64,000 bases of DNA from Parapristionchus giblindavisi (GCA_943737045.1 CALSFV010000342.1:1-64000); one strand, 5' to 3'. Positions 1 to 10,784 are shown, counted from the stretch's first letter. A program made the numbers and translations. Notes: generated from the sequence alone by a model not told the origin.

Positions 1-316
1 GGCAATAATGCACTATTCATTGCGGGCCCGCAGAGCGGTGTAATTCATTGCGGGCCCGCAAACTCGGATGGTGCGGTGTAAAATCATTGCGGGCCCGCAA
101 TGGCATTGCGGGCCCGCAAAGTCCTTTTCCTCTCCGAGAGAATGAAGAGAGAAGGAAGAGGAGAGGAAAATGACTTTGCGGGCCCGCAATGCCATTGCGG
201 GCCCGCAATGATTTTACACCGCACCGTTCGAAATTGCGGGACGCAATGATTTCACACCGCATTGCGGGCCCGCAATCACTAGCAATGAAAAGCCAATTTC
301 TTTGCGGGCCCGCAAC
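1..316. repeat. GC-rich palindromic fold-back, truncated by the window edge
   Basis: The 14-bp palindrome TTGCGGGCCCGCAA or a close variant occurs about nine times. The array folds back on itself about a purine-rich spacer at roughly 120-175, so units left of the spacer reappear inverted on its right. It looks like the end of a palindromic, MITE-like element whose left part lies outside the window. The last unit ends near 316, beyond which AT-rich intron-like DNA starts. No ORF here is credible. Confidence 0.7.
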
Positions 317-450
317 GTCCGAATTGCCAACTCTATTCACAATAACACAAATTTAGTACTCGGTAATCTATCCTTGACTCGACCAATAATAATAACAATA
401 ATAATAATCAACAAATTGACAAATCAATCAATAATTAAGATCCACCGTAC

Positions 451-547
451 TTCTGATCTTCCACAACTTCATGATGGCCTCGTAGATGAAGATAACTTCG
501 ATCAACGTGGCGAACGATTCCTCAGTGAAACGAGTGATGAAGGAGAC
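451..547 (-). pseudogene. SLC4 transporter exon I (TRFTEE exon)
   Basis: The minus strand reads VSFITRFTEESFATLIE followed by VIFIYEAIMKLWKIR. This is the SLC4 segment after membrane span 3, where ITRFTEE and IFIYEA are family hallmarks. The exon is 97 nt, preceded by CAG and followed by a GTACGG donor, in one open frame. It lies 212 bp downstream of exon H at 760-841, the order expected of the gene. In isolation it is intact. I call it a pseudogene because the exons that should precede it (F and G) are missing nearby and no later SLC4 exons are found, although they could lie left of the window. Confidence 0.85.
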
Positions 548-759
548 CTGAGATAGCGGTGGGATTACTGTAATTGTAGAGTTCGGGGGATTACGGTAGC
601 TGTGGAGTACAGTAGCTTTTGTACATTAACAATCGTCCTCTCATGCCACCGTAACTTTCGATTACTGTATCTAATGGAACTTCAGATCACAAAATTACTG
701 GAGCTTTAGAAAAATCAATCAATCAATAAACCAAAAATCAATAAATCGATAACACCCAC

Positions 760-841
760 CAGTGACGACGCGTCCGTGATGCACATGATGAATATGATGA
801 GCGCAGTCCAGATGTGCACCCAGAATCGGAAGGAGATATAC
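760..841 (-). pseudogene. SLC4 transporter exon H
   Basis: 82 nt read in phase as YISFRFWVHIWTALII then FIMCITDASSL, matching the SLC4 membrane segment before ITRFTEE. The GTGGGTG donor abuts CTG, and a GAG precedes the first G. Together with exon I at 451-547 the phases join to DASSL-VSFITRFTEE. It is uninterrupted, but the exons that precede it in the gene (F, G) are absent from the next several kilobases upstream. Confidence 0.85.
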
Positions 842-2307
842 CTCAAGATACAGTACTCAGATTGGAGTACATTTTATTGATTTTATTTTTAAACAAACAA
901 TTACAGTAATACCCCACCCCAAGACACACTATGTACTACGATCACACAATATAGCAGTGTTGGTGGAAGGTTAGACACCGTTGACATCCAACCGAATTTA
1001 ATTTCCTTTTGACGTATGCACCCGGCGCTTTCATGTCGTTAGAACATTGTGAAAGCGTAACTGAATAGTGGAACAACGATAACTCATCCATAGAAAAGTA
1101 AAAAGTAAAGGTACAACCCGTTATTAGAGGCGCACGAAGTCCTGCGGGTGATCACTGCTAGGCCAGTGATATTTCAAGGCCAATTCAATCCGGAGGGCCT
1201 AATCTCTCCTTCGGACCCACTTTACAGTGCACAGATTGGCGTATTTTAAAAAATCAATAAAACATTACCGTAATACCCCAAGACACTATAATCATACACG
1301 CACTCTCATTGTGTTTGAGGGTGGTTAGACACCGTCGAAAGAGAAGAGAATCAGTTCTCTCATTGTCAGTTCTCACAATCGGAATCACCCGGCGCTTTCG
1401 TGTCGCAAGAACATCATGAAAGCGCAACGCAATAGTGAAACCACAATGCAATTTCTGGCTGGTTCTTTAGATTAACAAATGAAAACCATATTTTGTCATA
1501 CTCTCATAATCAGAATATATATTTTCAGGTCACTTGATGCGAAAGGGACGAAATGGGGCTCGAAAATAAGAATTTTTGCTAAATCCACGCACCATATTTC
1601 GAAAATCTATCCACTATATCAAAATAATCGCGAGGGTACCGAAAATGTATAGAGATAATCAGTTGCTTTCAGTTCTCATAATCACCCGACGTTTTCGTGT
1701 CGCAAGATCATCATAACATACCAACTGATTAGTCGAACAACAATATGTATTTACTTCTTTTACGATTGATAGACAAACAAATAACGTTCTCAAAGCTATT
1801 TCATATGTGTACTTCTATGCTTCTAAGCGTGCACATCCCATACTCCTCTCCATCCTCTTTCCCTCAGCCCCCCCTACCCCCTTCAGACTTACTGCATATC
1901 CATTCTCTATTACGCATCATGATCATACCATTCACAAAATCACCCGGTGGTTTCAAGTCGCAAGAACATCATGAAAACGCAACTTATTCATGAAACTGCA
2001 ATGCATAATGCGTGTTTAATTCGAACAATAATCCGAAAATATCTAAGTATAACGATCAGTCGCAACCGAACCTCATCATGGCTTCTACTCTGAATTGAAG
2101 TGTCTCTACACAGCTTACTTACACTTTCACTTGAAGAAGACCGAAAGTAAACTTCAAGTCTGTGACATATTTTAAGTAGTTTTCTTTTTTTCTGAAGTTA
2201 TGAATACCAGAGTATGTAAGTGAGGATTCAGTGGTGAGAATTAATAGCCCGGCGTTTTCATGCCACAACCACACTACCAAAGCGCAACTTGTTAGTCGAA
2301 ATTCACT
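842..2307. other. Intron-derived stretch with dispersed hairpin repeats
   Basis: No gene is seen. It contains the recurrent segment ACAATTACCGTAATACCCC with AAGACACACT (near 900 and 1,265) that also lies in the G-H intron of other SLC4 copies. It also has five copies of the roughly 65-bp hairpin motif (near 1,020, 1,387, 1,685, 1,940 and 2,250). A block at 1,120-1,225 is repeated at 23,300-23,412. The unaltered target site of the 20.65-kb fold-back element is preserved at 920-945. Confidence 0.6.
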
Positions 2308-2755
2308 AGTATCAATGATGAATCTCACACCCACACAACTCTTCTATTCCGATCCAATCAATGCTCAGAAATCAATCAATTTAGACTAAATTAGGACTTG
2401 CGGTACGAGAAATAATACAGAAAAGACCTCCTACCATTCCGCGAATTTTAGAAAAGCCCTAATTTTACAGGGGGGGGGGGGGGGGCACCCCATGTTAGCG
2501 CCCATGTATGCCTCCTACAATCGATAATTAGCAATCGATAATTGGGATTATATTTGCGTAAACGATATTTTTCCTGGAGACATCATTTTCTACTTAGTAC
2601 TTATAGTATAATGTACTCCATTAATGACACACCACTAGCTAATTTGAAGCTCTCCGCTCTGACCGCACTCTCTCGTTTTCTTTGTCTACGAGAGAGTGTG
2701 GCCAGCGCAGACAGTAAAATCTGAGCGTGTGATACCATATAGTGAAATATAAATA
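2308..2755. repeat. Duplicated block, near-identical to 57,675-58,126
   Basis: This stretch, including a poly-G run at about 2,470 and a 183-nt open frame at 2,542-2,724, recurs almost unchanged at 57,675-58,126, where the same 60-residue translation is encoded. The open frame is an accident of a hairpin MITE (about 2,620-2,735) and is not a gene. The identity implies recent duplication or gene conversion. Confidence 0.85.
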
Positions 2756-2951
2756 TACTTTAGCCATAACAGACCAATACATCGATGCATTCGCCAAACA
2801 ATCCATCATATATAAAATATGCTGCACGAATCAACCGGGTCTGTCGTCTATTCACGAGCTAATCTCTTCTGATCTTTCCAATCGTATACCAAAACATACT
2901 CTTTTCGTGATAAATAATTAAAATGTAAAAAAATCTAATAATAATACTCAC

Positions 2952-3048
2952 TGTATGTTGAAGGCGTTGGTGAAAATAAAATCCAGATAGTGTGGCGCCT
3001 TGCGCGTGATGTCGCCAATATTGGCGACATCAAGCGCAAGGCTCAATT
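2952..3048 (-). pseudogene. SLC4 exon E remnant broken by an inverted duplication
   Basis: The 3' part of exon E (donor side, DAFNIQ) is recognisable at 2,952-3,010. The copy then turns into a hairpin in which GGCGACATCAAGCGCAAGG is the inverted copy of the preceding bases, around ATTGGCGACAT near 3,017-3,040. The reading frame is destroyed, so this is an exon relic damaged by a local inverted duplication. Confidence 0.8.
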
Positions 3049-3510
3049 TCATGACTGAGAAGATGTTTGAGTTAGTTTATATCGATTCTAACTCTAGTTC
3101 ACGAACTTGTTTGTCATTGTGATTTGTTGAGTTTGTACTAACTTGTTTCTCCTTTGTTATATTTAGAATCTATTGTTATTGTTCACACAAGGATATTATA
3201 CTGTAATCAATCATTTTCAAGAATTTCATTATTATCATCTATTTATCTGTTGACAGCAGATGTGTTTCATCTGGATAAAAGTCTCATCATGTTTCCTCTA
3301 TTGTCTAATATCGCCGAGCAAGAACGCACACACACACACTTTCCCCACTGGGGTCCCAGAACTTTTCCTAGCTTCGCCCAATTAATTCTCCCAGTGGGGC
3401 CCCAGGACTTTTTCTTCTCCTAGTAGAGCCCCAACAATCTCTCACTGGTCCCCTAGCTTGATCCCCACTAGGAAATGTGCTGGGAAAACACTGGGAAAAT
3501 AAAACCAGAG

Positions 3511-3566
3511 AATCGGACCGCCACACAGACGCCCGGTACGCTTCAGCGCCGGATCGTTGCCGTGTC
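3511..3566 (-). pseudogene. SLC4 exon E 5' fragment
   Basis: The minus strand reads [16 protein letters not shown] after an ATTATCAG acceptor and then stops matching. It is the 5' half of exon E (compare 31,038-31,155). The 3' half may have been separated from it to 2,952-3,010 by the intervening DNA. Confidence 0.85.
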
Positions 3567-3599
3567 CTGATAATGAGACAATGAGAGAATGACAAAGCA

Positions 3600-4170
3600 T
3601 TTTTAATTTTAGCTATTTTTAAAGCTAATTTATCTATTTATCAGCTCCGAAACATCTTATACACAATATTATGATTCTTTTGTCCATCTGTGTCATACAA
3701 CCATTACATCAATCATTTAAATCCTTTACATTCTTTTTTTAATTCTGAGAAGGACGTCGCCAAATTCGCAATTACAGTGGAACAAAACACTGAAGGTGTG
3801 TCTTTGATTTTGTTCAATTTCAGTCCAAGCATGTCATTTGATTTTCCATCTTTCCAACAAAAATCTTTGATCTCTACATATTATATCAAAGGGTAACGTG
3901 ATTACAATAGTCTTGATTTTGTGACAATTTTTAAGCGAAAAATAACGAATTTTCTAAATTGACCCAATATAAAAACATTTGCGAGTGCACCGGAAATGTA
4001 TGAAATCACTAGAATCATGGCTGCATGGTTTTTATGCATATTATAATATGCTTCATCTTTAATACCCTCTACCAGACAATCTTTTTTTCCTATAGATGCT
4101 CAAAACTTCATATAACCCTTGATGAAACATTAAAAAAATCACCAGTATACCTATGAAACACCCGAACATC
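3600..4170. other. Intron-like DNA, no gene seen
   Basis: AT-rich sequence homologous to the D-E intron of other SLC4 copies: a segment containing CAGTGGAACAAAACAC at about 3,775, and a segment near 3,826 containing CCAAGCATGCCATTTGATTTTC-like sequence. No exon could be supported. Confidence 0.5.
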
Positions 4171-4220
4171 TCGATACGGATGTTCGGATCCCATTCGCCC
4201 GGAAGAAGCCTGACCATAAC
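4171..4220 (-). pseudogene. SLC4 exon C fragment
   Basis: After ATCAG the minus strand reads [17 protein letters not shown], matching the start of exon C ([18 protein letters not shown] in better copies). The match ends before [14 protein letters not shown]. It is truncated and isolated from exons A, B and D. Confidence 0.8.
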
Positions 4221-4659
4221 CTGATCAGGCGTTGGTAATCGATATCAGGGAACTATCGTAACCTGCAACGACCTCAATCGATATCAAGACAATACCGTAA
4301 TCCAAAATGAAGGTAAAAAAGGGTTATGTGCGAATTTCTGCTAACCATGATCTCTATTATTATGTCAAATGTCAGATCACCCTGCACCCCCCCTCGGAAC
4401 CCTGTATTAGACGCGCGCGTGATCTCATCTACAATGGGTGCGACCCGAAATAACAGAATATCAATAAACATCATCTACCGTACCAACCGTGCCCTGCGCA
4501 ATATTAGCCTCGGGTCACATCCCCCTAGAATGGGTCATAAAGCAGCAATGGCTCTTCTGCACTTGCACATGGAATTGAATGGGTTGGTTCTATGAATAGT
4601 TGAGATGGGAGGATGGGGGATGAAGAGATAGATGTCAAAGTATTCTGTCTAAAGTTTTT

Positions 4660-4775
4660 CTCTTTTAAAGGCACATCCCTAGCTAATTTCCATGCTATCC
4701 GCTCTGGCCACACTCCCTCGTAGACAAAAAAAGCGAGAGAATGTTGTCGGAGCGGAGTGTTTCAAAATATTTTGA
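4660..4775. repeat. Hairpin MITE (AGCTAATTT / CCGCTCTGGCCACACTCTC family)
   Basis: Two arms of about 45 bp containing CCGCTCTGGCCACACTCCCT and its inverse AATGTTGTCGGAGCGGAG flank a short spacer with a run of A. The same hairpin family occurs near 2,620, 6,370, 18,240, 19,820, 30,470, 35,315, 36,165, 37,400, 41,470, 49,030, 50,090 and 58,000. It has no coding capacity. Confidence 0.75.
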
Positions 4776-5092
4776 TGTTTATGAGATGTCATTTTAAATG
4801 CTTTTCCCCTTTTCTTTGTGGACATTAACAAAGCATCACAACATAGGAAATAAAAGGATTACAGATTCGGAAACAAAAGTTGCAAGAGTTCCATCTACTG
4901 GTATCCAGTCAATTTCATGTTTCGCATATCTCATTTTATCTCGGATGAGATGGGTTGATTGATTTCATTAAGTGGCTCTTACATGTTTAAACAATATTAT
5001 TTATTCATTCAAAGTTCCCTTCTCCTTTTCCATACTTCTTTTTCTCTCATCGTGTAAATTCATCTCAGCGCTCTCCATCTCTCTCCGCCTCT

Positions 5093-5094
<2 letters not shown>

Positions 5095-5150
<56 letters not shown>
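5095..5150. repeat. (CT)n microsatellite
   Basis: An almost pure CT dinucleotide run. Equivalent runs lie at the same edge of the other two copies of the large repeat (34,300-34,440 and 40,525-40,612). The serine/leucine-rich open frames over it are artefacts. Confidence 0.95.
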
Positions 5151-5156
<6 letters not shown>

Positions 5157-5800
5157 CATATCCCCCCTATCTTCTCCTCACTCTCTCGATTTCCAATAGG
5201 AGGAGAGAGGGTGATAAAGAGAGGTAGAAATATAGAGATAGAGATAGGGAGAATGGGAGAGAGAGGGGGGAGAGAGATTCACAAACTTAGTTTTCAGTTT
5301 TTGGGGATCAAATTTGCAACCCCGTGCAGCTTGAAGTCGGAGTCAGAGCCATTCCGATTTTTTGCATGGGCAGCCCTAATAGATGCCTCCACTTTCACCA
5401 ATTTTCAGAACAGGATTTTTCACTAAAGAACTAGTAATTACAGTATTTAACGATACACTCTGTTCAAAAACTCCCATTTTGCTTGTCTTCATGTGCCGAT
5501 TGCGCCGTTTCCCACTGAAAACTATAGAAAGCAAACATTCGCATACGAGGTATCCACGTTGGATGAAACGAGGCGAGAACAATAGTACGATTTTTGAACT
5601 CAGCATGGTCGTTTTACCCTTACTTGATGTGAAAATTATAGAAACAGTGTTCATGAAAAAAGTTAGTTCACGATTGAAGGTTCTATTCTATGGGACCTCT
5701 CTCACTCACTAGACGTTAACGCAGGGAGAGCGAGAAAGCATCTAGTGAAAAATGGCAAAAAGAGTTGGAGACAATTGGGAGATGATTTCTTTTGCTGATC

Positions 5801-5880
5801 CTTCCCGGAGGATTGAACTTTCCTGCCGACCAACCGATACGGTTGATTGTCCGAGCTCTTATCCACTAGACCATGGGTCC
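5801..5880 (-). pseudogene. tRNA-like sequence in repeat R, copy 1
   Basis: The minus strand has a good internal A box (TGGTCTAGTGG) and a decayed B box (AGTTCAATCC, one base short of GGTTCGAATCC) at tRNA-like spacing. The start GGACCCAT does not pair with the 3' end, so this is not a functional tRNA. It is a tRNA pseudogene or the head of a tRNA-derived repeat. The same unit is at 34,725-34,806 and 40,890-40,970. Confidence 0.6.
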
Positions 5881-6565
5881 CTAATATCTCATGTATCAAA
5901 GGATCTAGATATACTCACTCGCACCTGGTATTATATACCGATGCATGGCTCCGCCCATTTTTGGTAAGCTGTATTTATATAGTGATACTGACTCCGCCCA
6001 TTTAAATTCGCGGGCTTGGACACCGATTTCAAACATTAACAACCCCAAATTCTTTATTATTTCGGAAAATGAGATCCAAGCAATGTTGGAACACGACGGA
6101 ATACTCTTCTAGATTGAGATTAAGATAAGCAGCGATATCCTCCTTCAAAAATAGCGTTGATCATCAGAAACGGTGGAGATGTCCTTCTGATGACGTCATA
6201 GGCCAAGATGACGAAGTTATGACCACCCTGAAGAATGATAGATTACCACTTATTCAACAATTTCTATTTTGTAAATGCCCAGGACTTTGTCAATATTGAA
6301 TGGTAAACATGTTTGTGGCAAATCTCTTCCAGTAAAATTTTCAGTTATTATAATTGAAGTCTATTTTAAAGGCACCCCAGTGATAATTTGAAACTCTACG
6401 CTCCGGTAACCCTCTCTCGCATACAAAGAAAGCATATAGATATTAGATTAGTGGATTGAGAAACGTTCTGAAAACTTGTCAAAGCGGCCAGAGCTTTTTG
6501 ATCCGCGATAATGTTTATGATCATTTAATATACAAATGAAACCTGAATAGGTGAAATTCCCGTAC

Positions 6566-6671
6566 CTTTGTTAGAATGATAATGGTCCCTCCTTCTGACG
6601 CTTGTTGAGTGGACCTTCAACGATGTTGAGGACGGCTTCAGACATCGTCATCGACGACGATGATGTGGATC
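6566..6671 (-). pseudogene. 106-nt relic exon in repeat R, copy 1
   Basis: It is bounded by CTTCAG on one side and a GTACGG donor on the other. Its best frame reads STSSSSMTMSEAVLNIVEG and ends PLSF-stop. The same 106-nt interval with the same frame and splice signals occurs at 35,501-35,606 and 41,672-41,777, where the frame stays open to EQ/EQR. The stop here replaces a GAA codon. The gene family is not recognised. Confidence 0.45.
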
Positions 6672-6979
6672 CTGAAGAATAATTCAATGACTTGACCATT
6701 TCATTTGCCTCTATAAGTATTGATCTGAGTGAGAGGGAACGAAGGATCTCTTAATCGATCAATATTTCGCTAAAGTACAATTTGCCAAATGAAAGTGGAG
6801 TCTATTCAACCTAGGACTAAATGAGCTAGATAAGCCAAATTGATCCTACTCCCAGTAACAATATCGTGGATTTCAGCGAAAACATGTTGTTCATGTTGAC
6901 GCAGCCAGAGATATTTCGCCCACGATGGTGTTTATAGCAATATAATGATGATTCTTGAATTATGGTTCAAATACCGTAC

Positions 6980-7065
6980 CTTAGTTCAAGTGATCCTTGG
7001 TGTCCTTTATCGATTTGCACTCTAATATCTGCACCATCTCATCAGATCCCGAGTGCGTCGGAAGA
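6980..7065 (-). pseudogene. Second relic exon in repeat R, copy 1
   Basis: The minus strand reads THSGSDEMVQILECKSIKD before a TGA and a GTACGG donor. Related frames THSLSDDMVQIFECKSLKD (about 36,045) and THSESDEMVQMCECKSLKD (about 42,425) occur in the other two copies. Conservation of one frame in three copies suggests former coding sequence. Function is unknown. Confidence 0.4.
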
Positions 7066-7914
7066 GTAACGGTTTCATGAAACAAAGCCAATTAAATATC
7101 ACTGGTTATCGTGGATAAACTACAGTATACCTTGTCACGCTGATTATACTGCCAAGAGAAGAAGACCTTCTTGATGAGGTCCTTGACTCCGAAGTCGTCT
7201 CCAAAATATTCAACTCGTAATTGACGACCCTGACGACATCACTACTCAATCTGAAACGGATTTGAAGTGATTAAACTCAATTTACAAGCAATTGTGGCAA
7301 AATCACAGAATATACAATACAGAGGATATAGTGAGTCTTACGTGGTGATAAAATATTTAAAAAATAGACATAAAGGGATCTGCTCTCTTTCAAAACTTAA
7401 AGTGTGCTTATTATTTTCAGTTCAAGTCTACTTCTAGTAACTGGCGTATTTTAAGTAGAATTTAAGTTTTGAAATACCAGAGTGGGTGATATAGCTAGTT
7501 ATAGAATGAGAAAATGTAAAAAGAGTGTGTCTGGTTCAGAGATAGCATAGTCTGATCTCACACAAGAACATGTACATAGAAAGCGTCTATACACGACCAC
7601 AAATTACATAAGAATAGGAAGGAATACGGCAGATTTCAATTGATTTAAACCGGTTTCCAAGCTAAAGTTGAATAGCCTATGGTCGTACTTTCTTATAGGC
7701 AAAGAAATAAGCTGAAACTGAGGTTGAACTTAAAGCGGAGAATCACAAATTTAGAATGTTATTCAGAAGGGCTAGAGAGCAAAAGGAAAAATTCAAAGAT
7801 CAAGTTTAAAATGGGACTAATGATGATGAAGGACTAGACAACAACAACGATATGCAAATGAACAAAGATAGTTCAAAGATAGGTCATGCACCCGATAATC
7901 ATGAGAAAGGTAGA

Positions 7915-7952
7915 GGGAGAGGGAGAGGGAGAGGGAGAGGGAGAGGGAGATA
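7915..7952. repeat. (GGGAGA)n minisatellite
   Basis: Six to seven tandem GGGAGA units lie inside extra DNA of repeat R copy 1. They are absent from the other two copies. Confidence 0.9.
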
Positions 7953-9114
7953 TGTAGGGGTTATCAAAGAGACTGAACACTTTTCGAAGAAGAAGCAGAA
8001 GAAAACCGAAATAACTTGAACATTTTCCTAGTGAAAAAAGGCGGGAGAGAGGAAACGATTGGGCGGGTTAGTAAACAATTATGGATCATGTCTTTCTTTC
8101 TCTGACCGCTGTCATACTTCCTCACACTCCCTCATATCTACACAGTCTCTGGTGTGATCAAAGAACGATCACTCACTGCGTGGGAAGAGGAAGATGGTGA
8201 GAGAAGACGCGAAAGGAGAGAGACAGACAACGAGAATATTTCTTGGCACAGTGCCAAGAACATGCTACCACATTGACATTGAAACAACATTATCATCTAG
8301 TTAATCATAGGCTCGGTTCGTTTTCACTAAAGAACTATAAATTTACCGAAAAGTGCACTTCGATTGCGTCATTTCTTCGCAACAGTGGACTAATTTAATT
8401 ACACCAATATGTCATGGTTATATTCGTTGATAAATTCGGCGCATTGACTCAAAAGATCAGCTTGATTTCTTTCCTGAAACATTTTATTGATTTTAAAAAA
8501 TTCAATAAACAATTACCGTAATACCCCCCAAGGCACACTGTGGTGCTTATGCAATCATACACACACTCTCACTATGTTTGTGGGTGGTTAGACACCGTTG
8601 AGGGTGGAAAGAATCAATTGCTTTCAGTTCACAGAATCACCCCGAGGTTTCACGTCGCAAGACCATCATGAAAGCGCAACTCATTAGTAGAACCACAATG
8701 CATCGTCTTGTTGATGTTGTAGACTAACAAATAACAACCATATATTTTCATACTCATATAATCATAATATATATTTTCAGGTCACTGGACGAAATGGGGC
8801 TCGAAAATAAGGATTTTTGCTAAATCCACTAAGCATCACGATTACACACACACACACTCACTATGTTTGTGGGAGGTTAGATACCGTCGAAAGAGGAGAG
8901 AATCAGTTGTCTCAGTTCTTATCTGAATCACCTGGCACATTCGGGCGCTTGTTCCGCAAATGCCCACGCCCCGCCCCTCCATCCTAGCACTCTGTACTCT
9001 CTCATATCTCAATGCTCACTCGCCCCCTCTCTCATTATGCACTGCGCACACTCATATCTCGTATACTCTCTCATATCTCAACGCTTTCTCGCACTCTCTC
9101 GCTCTTGATTAACT

Positions 9115-9715
9115 AATGGTTACCTAAGAACATGCTATAACTGCAATGGTTGTATGAATTAATTTATTTAGAGTAGTGCAAGGATGAGCTAATCGGTGAT
9201 GAATAAAGAATCCGCTAATTGGTATGGAATAAAAAAATGAACTCATCGGTAATAAGTGAAGAACAAAGTAATCGGTAATGAATGAAGGAATAGGCTAATC
9301 AGTAGTTAATGAAAAGAATAGACAAAACGGTAAATGACTAAAAAGAATAGGCAAATCGGTAGTTAATGAAAAGAATAGGCTAATCCGTAATGTAATTAAT
9401 GAAGGAAAAATCCGCAATAAAAGCAATAAATTTGCTTATTTTTTTGGTCATTTACCGATTTGTCTATTCTTTTCATTAACTACCGATTTGCCTATTATTT
9501 TTAGTCATTTACCGTTTTGTCTATTCTTTTCATTAACTACTGATTAGCCTATTCCTTCATTCATTACCAATTAGTTTGTTCTTCACTTATTACCGATGAG
9601 TTCATTTTTTATTCCATACCAATTAGCCGATTCTTTATTCATCACCGATTAGCTCAACCTTGGTCTACTCTTAATAAATTAATTCATACAACCATTGAAG
9701 TTATGGCATGTTCAA
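9115..9715. repeat. Long palindrome of a diverged ~27-bp minisatellite
   Basis: The left half repeats units such as GAATAGGCTAATCGGTAATG. The right half is the inverse of the whole array, around a spacer near 9,415-9,435. Outer sequences AACCATTGAAGTTATGGCATG and the left-hand inverse also pair. The arms are about 290 bp. It lies inside the fold-back element. Confidence 0.85.
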
Positions 9716-9852
9716 GTTAGACCACAGACAGTCAGAATCGGATCAGACACGCAGAGGATATGAGAGAGGAGAGAGCTAGAGAACGAGAGTGAGCGAGAGA
9801 GTGTGTCCCACCTAGAGAGCGCGCATGCCAGGATTGTAGTTTGTACGGCCCC

Positions 9853-9900
9853 TATAAATAGCCCTCTTCCTTCTCATTCTTCGTCTCTGATTCATCAGTT
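9853..9900 (+). promoter_or_regulatory. Possible TATA-type promoter inside the fold-back element
   Basis: TATAAATA at 9,853-9,860 is followed about 30 bp downstream by ATTCATCAGTTGC, resembling an initiator. A GC-rich stretch with overlapping frames follows (9,930-10,151), none recognisable. The composition differs sharply from the surrounding AT-rich DNA. Promoter activity is an inference. Confidence 0.35.
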
Positions 9901-10784
9901 GCGCCTCTCTCCTTCGAGAGAATTTTGGCTTGGGGAAGGGACTTCGCGATGGTGTCCCTTCCCTGCCCCGGACTTCTCCATCGCCTTGGAGAAATCGCCG
10001 AGCAGGAGCCGGCAGGGGCGCCCCCCCCCCCTCCCAGGGCCTCTCCCTGGAAAGGGGGCGGGGCTTAAAGGGGGCGTGGCAAGTGTGGGCATTTGCGGAA
10101 CAAGCGCCCACATTCGTTTCGCAAGAATATCATGAAAGCGCAACTCATTAGTGGAACCACAATGTAATAGCTTGCTGGTACTTTAGATTAACAAATAAAA
10201 ACCATATTTTTTCATACCCTCATAATCAGAATATATAATTTTCAGGTCACTTGATGCGAAACGGACGAAATGGGGCCCGAAAAAACCGATTTTGCTAAAT
10301 CCACCCACCATTTTTCGAAAATCTAAAAAATTATATCAAAATAACGGCGAGGGTACCGAAAATGCATGGAGAGAATCAGTTTCTTTCAGTTCTCATAGAA
10401 TCGCCCGACCTTTTCGTGTCGCATGAACATCACGAAAGAGCGACTTTTTCGTGAAACTATAATACGTAACAGGTGAAAATGCCCAAGTATTATATAACGA
10501 CCAGTCACAAAAAAACACAGCTTCTATGTAAGTGGTCAGCCACTGCCAGAGTGGTGAGAATCAATCCTTGTCACTTCAGAGAATCACCCGGTGGTTTCAT
10601 GTCACGAGCCCACTATCAATGCGCAACTTCTCAGTTGAAAATCAATGCAATACCACCAATACTCAGAAATCGATCAATAATTTTTTTAAACAGGACTTGC
10701 GGTAGTAGAAATATTATAGTAGACGCTTCCAGAAAGAAAGACAAACCCATACGCTAGTCTCCGCCCACTTTTTGTTTACCTTAC

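Larger units (their letters stand above)
5440..8330. repeat. Large dispersed repeat R, copy 1
   Basis: About 2.9 kb shared in order with 34,440-36,720 and 40,610-43,425. It contains a tRNA-like sequence and relic exons on the minus strand. CACTAAAGAACTA occurs at both boundaries (about 5,425 and 8,325). The DNA immediately outside (5,281-5,440 and 8,335-8,490) matches the arm of the 16,920-18,197 fold-back, as if R had inserted into an older copy of that arm. This copy carries extra DNA at about 7,660-8,090. No transposase frame is seen. Confidence 0.7.
8943..10109. mobile_element. Fold-back DNA element with GGGCGCTTG ends
   Basis: The ends are perfect 25-bp inverted repeats starting GGGCGCTTGTTCCGCAAATG. 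ACATTC is repeated directly at both junctions (8,937-8,942 and 10,110-10,115). Removing the element restores the common hairpin motif (GCACATTCGTTTCGCAAGAA), so the insertion boundaries are secure. Inside are CT/GA-rich inverted flanks, a long AT-rich palindrome and a GC-rich right end with a TATA box. No transposase ORF is seen. The superfamily is uncertain because a 6-bp duplication is not diagnostic. Confidence 0.85.

Noticed and set aside
2542..2724. 60-residue frame duplicated at 57,914-58,096
   Set aside because: Perfect conservation is explained by a recent duplicated DNA block; the frame crosses a hairpin MITE and lacks coding features.
4972..5199. Serine/leucine-rich frame at 5.0-5.2 kb (similar ones at 18.5, 34.3 and 40.5 kb)
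   Set aside because: Produced by CT microsatellites.
9803..10151. Overlapping Pro/Arg-rich frames at 9.8-10.15 kb
   Set aside because: Several overlapping frames on both strands result from GC-rich, stop-poor DNA; none has a family match I recognise.
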